A DNA stretch of 64,000 bases from Streptomyces antnestii (GTDB taxonomy: Bacteria; Actinomycetota; Actinomycetes; Streptomycetales; Streptomycetaceae): assembly GCF_004005495.1 (NCBI RefSeq), contig NZ_RZYA01000016.1, positions 1 to 64,000 on the forward strand, given 5' to 3'. Numbering within the stretch: position 1 is the stretch's first letter; every line of letters begins with the position of its first letter. Position numbers and translations under genes: made by a program. A model generated the notes under the pieces. The model saw nothing but the letters and a program-made list of their open reading frames with translations. It was not told where the DNA came from and did not search any database. Of the stretch, positions 44,034 to 52,481 are shown in pieces.

Positions 44034-44654
44034 ATGGCGAGCACAGCGCGGCCGGCAGGCCGACCACGCAGCGAAGAAGTCCGTGACCGCGTCATCGGCG
44101 CGGCCGAGGAACTGCTCGACGAGAGCGGCTACCTCGGAATGACCATGGACGAGATCGCGGTGCGCGCCAAGGTGTCCAAGAAGACCCTCTATCGGTGGTG
44201 GCCGCACAAAGCCGCGGTGATCGCCGACGTGCTGGTGGCCCGCGCCGACGTGCGCACGGTCCCCGACCTCGGCGACACCCGCGCCGAACTGCTCGTCGTC
44301 TGCGACTACATCGACGACTTCACCCGCGCCCGGGACGTCTTCAGCCGGCTGTGCCTGACCGAGGCCGCGGTCGAGGAGACGACGGTCCTGCGGTCGTTCC
44401 TCGACGTCGTGCTCCACCGCCGGGACCAGGCACGGGCCGCCGTACAGCGCGGCATCGCCCGCGGCGACCTGCCCCCGAACGTCGACACCGACGCACTGCT
44501 CGACCTGTGGAACGGGTTCTTCGTCTACCGGAGGTCCTTCCGCCCCGCACCCGTCCGCGAGGAGACGGTCCACCAGCTCGTCGACCTCGCCCTGGCCGGA
44601 CAGGTACCCCGCCTGCCCGGCTCCGGTCCCCGCACGGACGACCCCACGGGCTGA
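44034..44654 (+). CDS. TetR-family regulator
   Basis: A 206-residue TetR protein. HTH: VIGAAEELLDESGYLGMTMD, EIAVRAKVSKKTLYRWWPHK. The C-terminal part resembles TetR_C domains with VFSRLCLTEAAVEETTVLRSFLDVVL. It is divergent from the M20 hydrolase, upstream of an MFS transporter on the same strand (108 bp gap), and probably controls both. The spacer to the MFS gene is an unusual pyrimidine-rich tract (CCTCCCTCCCC...). Confidence 0.9.
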   Translation: MASTARPAGRPRSEEVRDRVIGAAEELLDESGYLGMTMDEIAVRAKVSKKTLYRWWPHKAAVIADVLVARADVRTVPDLGDTRAELLVVCDYIDDFTRARDVFSRLCLTEAAVEETTVLRSFLDVVLHRRDQARAAVQRGIARGDLPPNVDTDALLDLWNGFFVYRRSFRPAPVREETVHQLVDLALAGQVPRLPGSGPRTDDPTG

Positions 44655-44762
44655 GCCCCATCCGCCCACCCCCTCCCTCCCCTCTCCGCTCCCCTCCCTC
44701 GTACCTCCCTCCCCGCGCGCGGGCGCCCCGCCCGTACTCGAGTACGCCTTGGAGACCCCGCC

Positions 44763-46214
44763 ATGCCCCGAAGCGCATCCCCAGGCCGCACGTCACCGTC
44801 GACCGCCTCCGTCGTCGGATTCCTCGTCTTCATCGAACTGTGCAGCGGCATCCTTCAGGGCGCCGTGCCCGTCGTCGTGCCCCTCATAGGCAATGACCTG
44901 CACGTCAGCGCCGGCGACCTGAACTGGGTGAACAGCGTCTTCCTGCTGGTCGCCGGCATCTCCGTACCCCTGCTGTCCCGGCTCGGCGACATCTACGGCC
45001 ACCGGCGGATGATCCGGGTCACCATGCTCACCGTCGCCGTGGGCTCGGTGATCGTCGCCACGGCCGACAGCTTCACGGTCCTCCTCGTCGGCCGGGCCCT
45101 GCAGGGCGTCTTCGCCTGCTGGCTGCCGCTCGACTTCGCCATCGTCCGCGACCGCGTCGAGAAGGAGCGCGTGGGCGCCGCCATCGGCATGCTCGTCGGC
45201 GCGCTCACGCTCGGCGCCACCCTCGGCACGCTCGGCATGGGTCTGCTCTCCCGCGAGGTCCACGACGTGCACGGGCTGCTGCTGCTCCCGGTCGCCGCCA
45301 TCGTGCTCTGCCTGCCCGTCGCCTTCCGGCTGATCCCCGAGTCGGTCACCCGCGCCGTCTGCCGCATCGACTGGACCGGCGCGGCGCTCCTCAGCGCCGG
45401 TCTCGCCGTCGTCATGTTCGGCATGGCGATGGCCAAGAACGCGGACCTCGGCACCACGGCCGCCGCCCTCGCCCTCGGCGCCGTCCTCCTCGCCCTGTTC
45501 GTCCGCGCCGAACTGCGGGCCCCGCAGCCCCTGGTGGACATCCGCCTGATGGCCCGCCCCTCGATGGCGCTGCTCTACGTGCTCAGCTTCCTCACCGGCT
45601 GCGTCCTGTACGGGGCCCAGACCGCCAACCCGTCATTCTTCGCCACCCCGCGCAGCCTCGGTTTCGGGTTCGGCATGAGCGCCTTCGGCATCTCCCTGCT
45701 CGCCGCCGTGCCCCTCGTGGCGATGGCGGGTGCCGGTGCCAACGCCGACCGCGCCGTTCGCCGCTTCGGCCCGCAGCGCACGCTCGTCGGCGGCTTCGCC
45801 CTGGTGGCGGTCGGCTACCTGGGCATGGTCCTCGCCCACAGCGCGCCCTGGCAGCTCGCCGTCCTGGGCGGCATCAGCGGCGTGGGCATCGGCACCGCCA
45901 TCGCCACGCTGCCCACGCTGCTCATCCGGCACCTGCCGGCCGACCAGACCGGCATCGGCACGGGCATGTACAACACGCTCAAGACGCTGGCCGGCTCGGT
46001 GGCGGGCGCGGCCTTCGCGGCGGTCATGAACCGCCTCCTCGTGAACGTGCCCGGCGCCCACGTGGCCTCCGAGTCCGCGTACGTCACGGTCTGGGCGTCG
46101 TGCGGAGCGCTGGCGCTCCTCGGCGTCGTCATCGCCCGCCGCGTGGGCCGGGCGCGGAGCCGGGCCGGGGAGCAGTCCGCCCCGGAGGCGGCGGCGGTCG
46201 TCGCCACGGACTGA
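44763..46214 (+). CDS. MFS drug/solute exporter (DHA2-like)
   Basis: A 483-residue major facilitator with about 14 transmembrane segments. It has the motif-A-like LGDIYGHRRMIRVTM loop after helix 2, the DLNWVNSVFLLVAGISVPLL segment and a late GTGMYNTLKTLAGSVAGAAF. The 14-helix layout and length point to the DHA2 drug:H+ antiporter family. It follows a TetR gene and probably exports the compound sensed by that regulator or a product related to the M20 hydrolase. ATG 44763 lacks an obvious ribosome site. Confidence 0.85.
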   Translation: MPRSASPGRTSPSTASVVGFLVFIELCSGILQGAVPVVVPLIGNDLHVSAGDLNWVNSVFLLVAGISVPLLSRLGDIYGHRRMIRVTMLTVAVGSVIVATADSFTVLLVGRALQGVFACWLPLDFAIVRDRVEKERVGAAIGMLVGALTLGATLGTLGMGLLSREVHDVHGLLLLPVAAIVLCLPVAFRLIPESVTRAVCRIDWTGAALLSAGLAVVMFGMAMAKNADLGTTAAALALGAVLLALFVRAELRAPQPLVDIRLMARPSMALLYVLSFLTGCVLYGAQTANPSFFATPRSLGFGFGMSAFGISLLAAVPLVAMAGAGANADRAVRRFGPQRTLVGGFALVAVGYLGMVLAHSAPWQLAVLGGISGVGIGTAIATLPTLLIRHLPADQTGIGTGMYNTLKTLAGSVAGAAFAAVMNRLLVNVPGAHVASESAYVTVWASCGALALLGVVIARRVGRARSRAGEQSAPEAAAVVATD

Positions 46215-46235
46215 GCCCCGCACGGGCGGGGCTCA
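46212..46235. terminator. Perfect 10-bp terminator hairpin at the end of the MFS gene
   Basis: TGAGCCCCGC (46212-46221) pairs with GCGGGGCTCA (46226-46235) over the tetraloop ACGG. The left arm includes the MFS stop codon; the convergent gene ends 18 bp further. Confidence 0.88.
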
Positions 46236-46252
46236 ACGGACCGGGGACCTCG

Positions 46253-46648
46253 TCAGGGGTTGCTGAGACGGATCTGGACCTCTACCTCCTGGTCGCCCGA
46301 GACGCTGCCGACCTTCTCCAGTGCGAAGGCCGCGTCCAAGGTCTCGCAGAGGCGTCTCACCGCCACCGGGCAGCCCTGGAGTTCGGCCGTCACCGTCCCG
46401 GCCAGCACGACGCCGGTGACGTCGGCGGGGGAGCGGGCCACATCGAAGTGCCCCGTCCACGCGGGCGGGCGCGGACCCTCGGGGCGGTGCGGTACGGCCT
46501 CGCCGCGGTCGGAGTCGAAGTGGTCGCCCAGGAAGCGGAAGACCGCGTCGGCGTCCGGCGCGGAACAGTCGCCGAGCACGACCTCCACCAGATCCCGGGA
46601 CGAGGCCGCTCCTTCCGGGAAGGCCGTCGAAGCTGATGCGCTGTTCAC
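46253..46648 (-). CDS. Hypothetical protein of about 131 aa
   Basis: GTG 46648, behind GGAG, encodes 131 residues. Visible features are SSRDLVEVVLGDCSAPDADA, VFRFLGDHFDSDRG, TGHFDVARSPADVTGV, LQGCPVAVRRLCETLDAAFALE and a final VEVQIRLSNP. Acidic, with alternating strands and helices and no membrane segment. I do not recognise the family. It lies just downstream of the Rieske-flavoprotein gene on the same strand, with an 81-bp spacer containing three CTCAAGGG repeats, so it could be co-transcribed. Confidence 0.65.
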   Translation of the reverse strand: MNSASASTAFPEGAASSRDLVEVVLGDCSAPDADAVFRFLGDHFDSDRGEAVPHRPEGPRPPAWTGHFDVARSPADVTGVVLAGTVTAELQGCPVAVRRLCETLDAAFALEKVGSVSGDQEVEVQIRLSNP

Positions 46649-46664
46649 GTCGTTCTCCGTTTCT

Positions 46665-46688
46665 CTCAAGGGCTCAAGGGCTCAAGGG
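46665..46688. repeat. Three tandem copies of CTCAAGGG
   Basis: The octamer CTCAAGGG is repeated three times without interruption (46665-46672, 46673-46680, 46681-46688) just upstream of the 131-aa gene. In the minus orientation it reads CCCTTGAG. Its position suggests slippage or a regulatory spacer. Confidence 0.9.
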
Positions 46689-46729
46689 CTCCGGGGCGAA
46701 GGTCCTCGCAGGGGCGAAAGGTCCCGCTG

Positions 46730-48331
46730 TCACGGCCCGTTCGCGTCGTCCGGTGGGGGAGGCGGGTCGGATCCCGTGGTGTCCGCCAGGTGCAGGCGCA
46801 GGTCCATGGGCGCCAGGGGCCGGAGCGCCGGGCCCTGCAGGACCGACCCGTCGGTGGCGAAGCGCGAACCGTGGCACGGACATTCCCACGTCGACTCCGC
46901 CGCGTTGAACGCGACGAGGCACCCCAGATGCGTACAGCGCGCCGAGACGGCGTGCACCGTGCCGTCCTCGGCGCGGTGCACGGCACACCGGTGTCCGTCG
47001 ATCCGCACCACCGCGCCCGACCCTGGCGGGATGTCGGTGACCGAGTCGACGTGCGCGGTGTGCAGCCGGTCGGCGACGAAGTGCCGTGCGACATCGGCCT
47101 GTTGCCTCAGCAGCGCGGGCGCCTCCCGCACCGTGCTCCACACGCGGCGCGGGTCGTACAGGTCGGCCCACGGCGCGTGTTCGCCGGTGATCAGGCCGCT
47201 GAGCAGCTGCCCGGCAAGCACGCCACTGCTCATGCCCCACCCGCCGAAGCCCGTCGCCACCCAGGCGTGCCGGGCCCCCGGATGCAGGGGGCCGATCATC
47301 GGGATGCCGTCGCCGGAGTCGTTGTCCTGGGCGGCCCAGTGGTAGGCCGTGTCGTCGACGGTGAAGTGCTCACGCATCCACGAGTCGAGGGCCGCGAAGG
47401 ACGCCGCCGCGTCCCCCGTACCCGGCGTGAAACTCTCGCCGGTCACGATGAGCAGCCGACGCCCGTCCGGTCCGTACGGCGCGGTGCGCACCGACCGCCT
47501 GCCCTCGTCCTCGGTGATGAACATGCCGGGCGGGCCGGGGTCGGCGGCGAGCGGGGCGGCGACGACGAGTTCCCGGCGCGGCTGGAGGCGCGCGAACAGC
47601 AGCGCGCGGTCGAAGATCGGGTAGTGGGTGGCGACGACGACGTCGTGCGCGGTCACCGTGTGCTCCGCCTCGGTCGTCACCGTGCACGGCCGGCCGCCCA
47701 TCATCTCGGTCACCCGGGACCGCTCGAAGATGACACCGCCCCGGGCGATCAGATCCTCGGCGAGGGCCAGCAGATACGCGCGGGGGTGGAACTGCGCCTG
47801 GTCGTCCACCCGCACCGCCCCCGCCACGGCGAACGGCAGCCCCGTGTCCTCGGTGTACCAGGCCGGGAGCCCGGCCTCGCGGGCCGCCTCGGCTTCGACG
47901 CGCAGCGCCAGGGTGCCCTCCTGCCGCAGCGTGTAGGTGTAGGCGGGGGCGCGTTCCAGGTCGCAGTCGATCCCCACCTCGGCACAGATCTCGGCGACGT
48001 GTTCCACCGCGCCCTGCTGGGACGTCGCGTACTGGCGGGCGGCCTCCTCGCCGTGCACGCGGCGCAGCCGCTCGTAGACGAGGGTGTGCAGCGCGGACAC
48101 CTTGGCCGTGGTGTAGCCGGTGACTCCCGCGGCGATGCGGTCGGCCTCCAGGACGGCGACGGTCCGCCCCGCGCGCGCCAGTTCCCAGGCGGTGCTGAGC
48201 CCGGCGATCCCGCCACCGATCACCGCGACATCGACCTCGGTGTCCTCGGTGAGCGGCGGATAGGCGGTCGTGGCACTGGTGTGCATCCAGTACGACTCGC
48301 CCCGTCCCGGCAGATCCAGTCTCGGCGCCAC
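46730..48331 (-). CDS. FAD-dependent oxidoreductase with C-terminal Rieske [2Fe-2S] domain
   Basis: A 533-residue fusion. Residues about 1-400 are a DAO-type flavoprotein (VAVIGGGIAGLSTAWELARAG, GVTGYTTAKVSALH, ATGFGGWGMSSGVLAG). Residues about 425-520 are a Rieske domain with CTHLGC and CPCHGSRF ligands. This DAO-Rieske layout is widespread in actinomycetes and often under stress control; the substrate is unknown. GTG 48331 is chosen because GGAGG lies eight bases before it; TTG 48337 is an alternative. A SigB-type promoter candidate lies 50-73 bp upstream, and a SigB-family sigma gene is next on the same strand. Confidence 0.9.
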   Translation of the reverse strand: MAPRLDLPGRGESYWMHTSATTAYPPLTEDTEVDVAVIGGGIAGLSTAWELARAGRTVAVLEADRIAAGVTGYTTAKVSALHTLVYERLRRVHGEEAARQYATSQQGAVEHVAEICAEVGIDCDLERAPAYTYTLRQEGTLALRVEAEAAREAGLPAWYTEDTGLPFAVAGAVRVDDQAQFHPRAYLLALAEDLIARGGVIFERSRVTEMMGGRPCTVTTEAEHTVTAHDVVVATHYPIFDRALLFARLQPRRELVVAAPLAADPGPPGMFITEDEGRRSVRTAPYGPDGRRLLIVTGESFTPGTGDAAASFAALDSWMREHFTVDDTAYHWAAQDNDSGDGIPMIGPLHPGARHAWVATGFGGWGMSSGVLAGQLLSGLITGEHAPWADLYDPRRVWSTVREAPALLRQQADVARHFVADRLHTAHVDSVTDIPPGSGAVVRIDGHRCAVHRAEDGTVHAVSARCTHLGCLVAFNAAESTWECPCHGSRFATDGSVLQGPALRPLAPMDLRLHLADTTGSDPPPPPDDANGP

Positions 48332-48700
48332 CGTCAAGGCCTCCTTCTGGTCGCCTCGTCACCTCGTCGCCCGCGGTCGGGTTCCCGCGCCGTGTTCCGT
48401 AAACGCCGTGCTCCGTAAACATGGTGACCGCGATGCCGGCCGGGCGCGCGGCGAGTGGGCGGTGGCGGGCGCGAGGACACTCGCGGAGGGGAGACGCTGC
48501 GTCCCCGCACCCTGCGACCCCCGCCCGATACATCCCGGCGGCGGCCGCTCCCCGCCGGCTGCCGCCCCTTGCTCCCGCAGGGGGCCGGGGCAGCGGACGG
48601 AGCTCGGCTCACCGGGCGGGCCACCGTGTCCAGGCTGCGGAAACCCGACCGGCTCCCGATTCCAGTGTCCTCCCGCGCGCCGTCCGCGGCGCCCCCGGCG
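48332..48700. other. 369-bp intergenic region between sigma factor and Rieske flavoprotein genes
   Basis: Besides the SigB-type promoter candidate and 16-bp direct repeat near its left end, I see no protein-like frame on either strand. The right part is GC-rich, with short complementary tracts (CCCGCAGGG, GGCTGCCGCCCC) but no clean terminator. It probably contains the end of the sigma-factor transcript and the flavoprotein promoter. Confidence 0.6.
48381..48404 (-). promoter_or_regulatory. Candidate SigB-type promoter for the Rieske flavoprotein
   Basis: Read on the minus strand, GTTT (48404-48401) is followed after 14 bases by GGGAAC (48386-48381), close to the GNNT-N14-16-GGGTAC consensus of SigB-family promoters. 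The GTTTACGG element is itself duplicated in a 16-bp direct repeat (48388-48404, 48404-48420). Confidence 0.5.
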
Positions 48701-49543
48701 TCAGGCCGCCGGCACCCCGTCGGCCGCCCCGTACTCCTGGTCGGCCTCCTCCCGCACCCGCTCACAGCTGTGGTGGATGAGCCGGGAGACGTGCATCTGC
48801 GAGATGCCGAACTGCTCGGCGATGCGGGCCTGCGTCATGCCCTCGAAGAAGCGGAGATAGAGGATCGTCCGCTCCCGCTCCGGAAGATGCCGCAGCCCCG
48901 GCTTGGCCGCCTCGCGGTCGGTGATGAGGTCGTACGCGGTGTCGGGTGCGCCGAGCGCGTCGAAGAGGCTGTGCCCGTCCACACCGGGCGGCGAGAGCTC
49001 GGCGTCGAGGGACAGCGCGCTGTAGCTCTCGATCGCCTTGAGGCCGTCGAGAACCTCTTCCTCGGTCAGCCCGGTGCGGGCGGCGATGGCGCCGATTCCC
49101 GGCTCGGGGCTGCCGGGCCGCTCCATGAGCTCGCGGCGGGCCGAGCGGACCTTGTTGCGCAGGTCCTGCACCCGGCGCGGCACGTGCACGTCCCACATGC
49201 GGTCGCGGAAGTGCCGGCGCAGTTCACCGGTGATGGTGGGCACGGCGTAGCACTCGAAGGGGCCGCGCTCGGGCCGGTAGTGGTTGATCGCCTTGACGAG
49301 ACCCATGGCCGCGACCTGCTCCAGGTCCTCGGTGCTCTCGCCCTTGTTCCGGTAGCGGCGGGCGATGCGGTGCGCCATGGGCAGCCAGGCCTCGACGAGC
49401 AGTTCGCACAGGACGTCGCGCTCGGGACCCTCGCCCAGGTCGGCCATGCGCGCGAACGCGGCCGACGTGTCGGGGGCGTCGTCGTGGGGGTGACGTGAGG
49501 TCCGTCGGTGCCGGGTGGTGCCCGCAGTGATGTCAGTGAGCAT
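48701..49543 (-). CDS. SigB/SigF-family RNA polymerase sigma factor
   Basis: A 280-residue stress/sporulation-type sigma factor. Region 2 (EAWLPMAHRIARRYRNKGES, TEDLEQVAAMGLVKAINHY, ECYAVPTITGELRRHFRDRMW), region 3 (VPRRVQDLRNKVRSARREL) and region 4 (LRHLPERERTILYLRFFEGM, TQARIAEQFGISQMHVSRLI) are complete. The family is normally held by an RsbW-type anti-sigma kinase and released by STAS antagonists dephosphorylated by PP2C phosphatases, several of which lie in this window. No anti-sigma gene is adjacent. ATG 49543 follows AGGAGC. Confidence 0.93.
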   Translation of the reverse strand: MLTDITAGTTRHRRTSRHPHDDAPDTSAAFARMADLGEGPERDVLCELLVEAWLPMAHRIARRYRNKGESTEDLEQVAAMGLVKAINHYRPERGPFECYAVPTITGELRRHFRDRMWDVHVPRRVQDLRNKVRSARRELMERPGSPEPGIGAIAARTGLTEEEVLDGLKAIESYSALSLDAELSPPGVDGHSLFDALGAPDTAYDLITDREAAKPGLRHLPERERTILYLRFFEGMTQARIAEQFGISQMHVSRLIHHSCERVREEADQEYGAADGVPAA

Positions 49544-49843
49544 CGGGATAGCTCCTCAGCGGTGTGCCGCGCGTGGCCGCGGGAACGGGCGCCGGCATCC
49601 ATCAGGAGCGGCACGCCGCTCGCGGGTAGGTGCCTCCGGTCCGAAGCATCGACATGCGACTGCACTTCGATTCTGCGACCGCGGATGCCGGCGTGCTACT
49701 CGGCGGGCCGCTGCGTCACACCACGTCGCAGGCGGTCTGCGGACGGTTGTCGGCGGTGGAGGGGGTGAGGTGCGCGGTGGGGTGGGTACTCGGTCGTGGG
49801 TAGTGCTGACCGGGTCCCCAGGCGGTGAAAGCGGGCGTCTTTC
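49544..49843. other. 300-bp divergent region, sigma factor / VOC gene
   Basis: No coding potential on either strand. GGGTAC occurs at 49784-49789 on the plus strand with a GGGT 17 bases upstream, so a SigB-like promoter for the VOC gene is conceivable but the spacing is long. I see no strong promoter for the sigma gene. Confidence 0.4.
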
Positions 49844-50653
49844 ATGAGCGGCAAGTTGATCTCCAGGACCGGATCGGACGGCGACACGTCTCATCACGCC
49901 GTGCTGGGCTCTCCGTGCTGGGTGAGCCTCGCGGCCCGCGACCTGTCCGCCGCGGAGGCGTTCTACCGGGCGGTCCTGGGCTGGACGTTCCGCGCCGCGA
50001 CGCTCGGTGAGCGGTTCCGGGTGGCGCTCGCGCACGGGCGGGCCGTGGCGGGCATCGGGGCGGTCGCTCCCGCGTTGCAGGTCCCTGTCGCGTGGACGCC
50101 GTACTTCGCCGTGGCCGACGCGGACGAGACGGTCGGCCGGGTGCAGGAGCGTGGCGGCACCGTGGGCGTCGGTCCGATCGGCTTCCCGACGGGCAGGGCG
50201 GCACTGGTGTCCGACCGGGCCGGCGCCGTGTTCGGCATCTGGGCGGGCCGGCTCATCCGTGACTTCGGCGCGTGGCGCCGCTCGGCCCCGCTGTGGCTGC
50301 GCCTGGTCACGCGCGACGCGTTCGACGCCGCGATCTTCTACGGCGAAGTCCTCGAGTGGACGAGCCCGGGCCGCTGCGACGTGCGGTACGAGGACGGAGC
50401 GGTCGTCCTGGTCTGCGCGGGGGAGCCGGTGGCCTCGCTCTGCGGCGGCGGTCCTGAATCGGCCCCCGACCCGGAGCTGCGGCCGCGCTGGCAGGTCCGT
50501 TTCATCGTCCCCGACGCGGCCGCGTGCGCGCGTGCCGCCGAGGAGTACGGCGGCACGATCACGGGTGAGGACACGGACGCGGGAGGCGAGTGCGTCACCC
50601 TGCGCGACCCCGAGGGTGCCGAACTCGCGGTCTTCGCGCCCCGGGAGGCGTAG
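49844..50653 (+). CDS. Two-domain VOC-family protein
   Basis: A 269-residue protein with two tandem VOC modules: about 20-130 (CWVSLAARDLSAAEAFYRAVLGW, FAVADADETVGRVQERGGTV, DRAGAVFGIW) and about 150-265 (LWLRLVTRDAFDAAIFYGEVLEW, FIVPDAAACARAAEEYGGTI, LRDPEGAELAVF). This resembles Streptomyces hydroxylase/glyoxalase-like proteins of the SCO-type, with unknown substrate. The ATG has a poor ribosome site. It stands alone, divergent from the sigma factor. Confidence 0.85.
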   Translation: MSGKLISRTGSDGDTSHHAVLGSPCWVSLAARDLSAAEAFYRAVLGWTFRAATLGERFRVALAHGRAVAGIGAVAPALQVPVAWTPYFAVADADETVGRVQERGGTVGVGPIGFPTGRAALVSDRAGAVFGIWAGRLIRDFGAWRRSAPLWLRLVTRDAFDAAIFYGEVLEWTSPGRCDVRYEDGAVVLVCAGEPVASLCGGGPESAPDPELRPRWQVRFIVPDAAACARAAEEYGGTITGEDTDAGGECVTLRDPEGAELAVFAPREA

Positions 50654-50692
50654 GGCCGTTCCCTCAGGGCGCCCGACGACCGCGGGCGGGCA

Positions 50693-51181
50693 TCACTGCG
50701 TCCGGCGCCGCAGGAGGTTCATCGCGGACAGCGTGAGGACGGTCTCGCCGTGCTGGTTGAGGACCTCGACGTCGGTGTGTACGAGCCCCCGGTCCGGCTT
50801 GGACCGTGAGGGGCGCGCCGAGCGCACCGTCGTACGGATCGACAGGCTGTCCCCGGGCCGCACGGGGCGTGTCCAGCGCAGCTCGTCGACGCCGGGGGAG
50901 GCGAGGCTCGCGACGTTGCTCACGTAATGGTCGGCGTAGAGGCGCATCATCACGGACGCGGTGTGCCAGCCGCTCGCGATCAGGCCCTTGAAGGGGCCAC
51001 GCTCCGCGGCCTCGGGATCCGTGTGGATGCTCTGCGGATCGAACTCCCCGGCGAACCGGAGGATCTCCTCCTCGGTCAGGGTGATGCTTCCGTAGGCATA
51101 GGACGCCCCGGGCACGTAGTCCTCGAAGTAGCGCTCCCCGACAGGGGTGTTGAAGTCCGGGCCGATCGCTGAGGTGTTCAT
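50693..51181 (-). CDS. MaoC-family dehydratase (hot-dog fold)
   Basis: A 162-residue MaoC-like enoyl-CoA hydratase-type protein: YFEDYVPGASYAYGSITLTE and EEILRFAGEFDPQSIHTDPE, with the hydratase dyad D-x-x-x-x-H in FDPQSIHTD, followed by GWHTASVMMRLYAD and VRPGDSLSIRTTV. It likely hydrates/dehydrates an acyl-CoA in a lipid or aromatic pathway. ATG 51181 is used. It is divergent from the membrane PP2C phosphatase and convergent with the VOC gene. Confidence 0.9.
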   Translation of the reverse strand: MNTSAIGPDFNTPVGERYFEDYVPGASYAYGSITLTEEEILRFAGEFDPQSIHTDPEAAERGPFKGLIASGWHTASVMMRLYADHYVSNVASLASPGVDELRWTRPVRPGDSLSIRTTVRSARPSRSKPDRGLVHTDVEVLNQHGETVLTLSAMNLLRRRTQ

Positions 51182-51243
51182 CCCCGGCACGGTAGCCGAC
51201 CTCGCCGACGCGTGGCCACGCACGGTGTTTCCGCAGGTTGCGG

Positions 51244-51249
51244 GTAAAA
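51244..51249 (+). promoter_or_regulatory. TAAAAT -10 element of a probably leaderless PP2C gene
   Basis: TAAAAT matches five of six positions of the vegetative -10 consensus and lies eight bases before GTG 51258, so the transcript would start at or next to the initiation codon. No good -35 is seen. Confidence 0.5.
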
Positions 51250-51257
51250 TCGCTCAT

Positions 51258-52481
51258 GTGAGATTCCCGCGATGGTCGGTGGATCGCCTCCTGGAGCGGC
51301 CACCGGGCCGCGGCCTGGTGGCGGTGCCGCTGGGTCTGATCGTGGTGATCACCTTGGTGGACATCCGCACACCGGCCGATGTCCATCTGGGCCCGCTGCT
51401 CGTCATCGCGCCGGCCCTCACCGCCTCGGTGGCGGGCCCGCGCCTCACCGGTCTGGTCGGCGTCCTGGCCGTGGCCGCCCAGGTCCTGATCGCGGCGCTG
51501 CACGGCGGTCTCGGCACGGCCAACCACGTCTCGCAGATCACCGCGCTCTCCATGCTCTCCGTACTGATCGTGCTGTTCTGCCGGGCGCGGGAACGGCGCA
51601 GCCAGGTGCTGAACCGTGTGCGGTCGGTGTCCGAGGCGGCGCAGCGGGTGCTGCTGAGACCGCCGCCCCGCAAGGTCGGCCCGCTGCGGGTGGCCTGGCT
51701 GTACCTGGCGGCCGAGGACGAGACGCATATCGGCGGAGACCTGTTCGCGGTCGCCCGGGCCGCCCGCGACGGCACGAGAGCCGTCATCGGAGACGTACGG
51801 GGCAAGGGCCTCGCCGCCATCGGGGAGGCGTCGGTCGTGCTCGGCGCGTTCCGCGAGGGCGCCCACCGTCATGACGTGCTGCCCGATCTGGTGGTGGCCA
51901 TGGAGGACAGCGTGTGCCGGAACCTGGAAGAGGTCGCCGACACCGCACTCGACGCCGGGGAGCACTTCGTCACCGCCCTCGTGCTCGACATCCCGGACGA
52001 AGGCCATCAGGCGGAGATGGTGAGCTGCGGCCACCCGCCGCCGTTGCTGGTGCGCGGACGGCGGGTCGAGGAGCTCCTGTCCCGTCACCCCGTGCCACCC
52101 CTGGGCATGGGCGAACTGCCCGTCCCGCTGCCCGGCACCGACCGTTTCGCCTTCGCCGCCGGCGACATGCTCGTCCTGTACACCGACGGGGTCGTCGAGG
52201 CCCGCTCACCGGGAGGCGACTTCTACCCCCTGGCCGAGCGGGTCGCCTCCTTCCCCGCCGCCGGACCGGACTCCCTGCTGCGCCGCGTCCACCGCGACCT
52301 GCTCGCCCACACCGGCGGCCAGCTCAACGACGACATCGCACTCCTCGTCATCGAGCGCGCCCCGGTGCCGGGCCGCGCGTGGGGCAGCCCGCGTACGGCA
52401 GCGCAGGTCAGGGGCAGCAGCATGGCGGCGGCCGAGACGACCCCGGCGCCCAGACACACCCGGAACGCGCCGAACGCCTGA
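51258..52481 (+). CDS. Membrane-anchored PP2C (SpoIIE/RsbU-type) serine phosphatase
   Basis: A 407-residue protein. Residues about 20-115 contain three or four transmembrane segments (LVAVPLGLIVVITLVD, LLVIAPALTASVAG, LVGVLAVAAQVLIAAL, ITALSMLSVLIVLFC). Residues about 160-370 are a PP2C/SpoIIE phosphatase with metal motifs HIGGDLFA and IGDVRGKG and the end NDDIALLVIERAP. It probably dephosphorylates STAS anti-sigma antagonists in response to a membrane signal. The natural domain ends near 52365; the last about 38 residues are read antisense through the MFS gene, with which it overlaps by 259 bp. Confidence 0.9.
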   Translation: MRFPRWSVDRLLERPPGRGLVAVPLGLIVVITLVDIRTPADVHLGPLLVIAPALTASVAGPRLTGLVGVLAVAAQVLIAALHGGLGTANHVSQITALSMLSVLIVLFCRARERRSQVLNRVRSVSEAAQRVLLRPPPRKVGPLRVAWLYLAAEDETHIGGDLFAVARAARDGTRAVIGDVRGKGLAAIGEASVVLGAFREGAHRHDVLPDLVVAMEDSVCRNLEEVADTALDAGEHFVTALVLDIPDEGHQAEMVSCGHPPPLLVRGRRVEELLSRHPVPPLGMGELPVPLPGTDRFAFAAGDMLVLYTDGVVEARSPGGDFYPLAERVASFPAAGPDSLLRRVHRDLLAHTGGQLNDDIALLVIERAPVPGRAWGSPRTAAQVRGSSMAAAETTPAPRHTRNAPNA

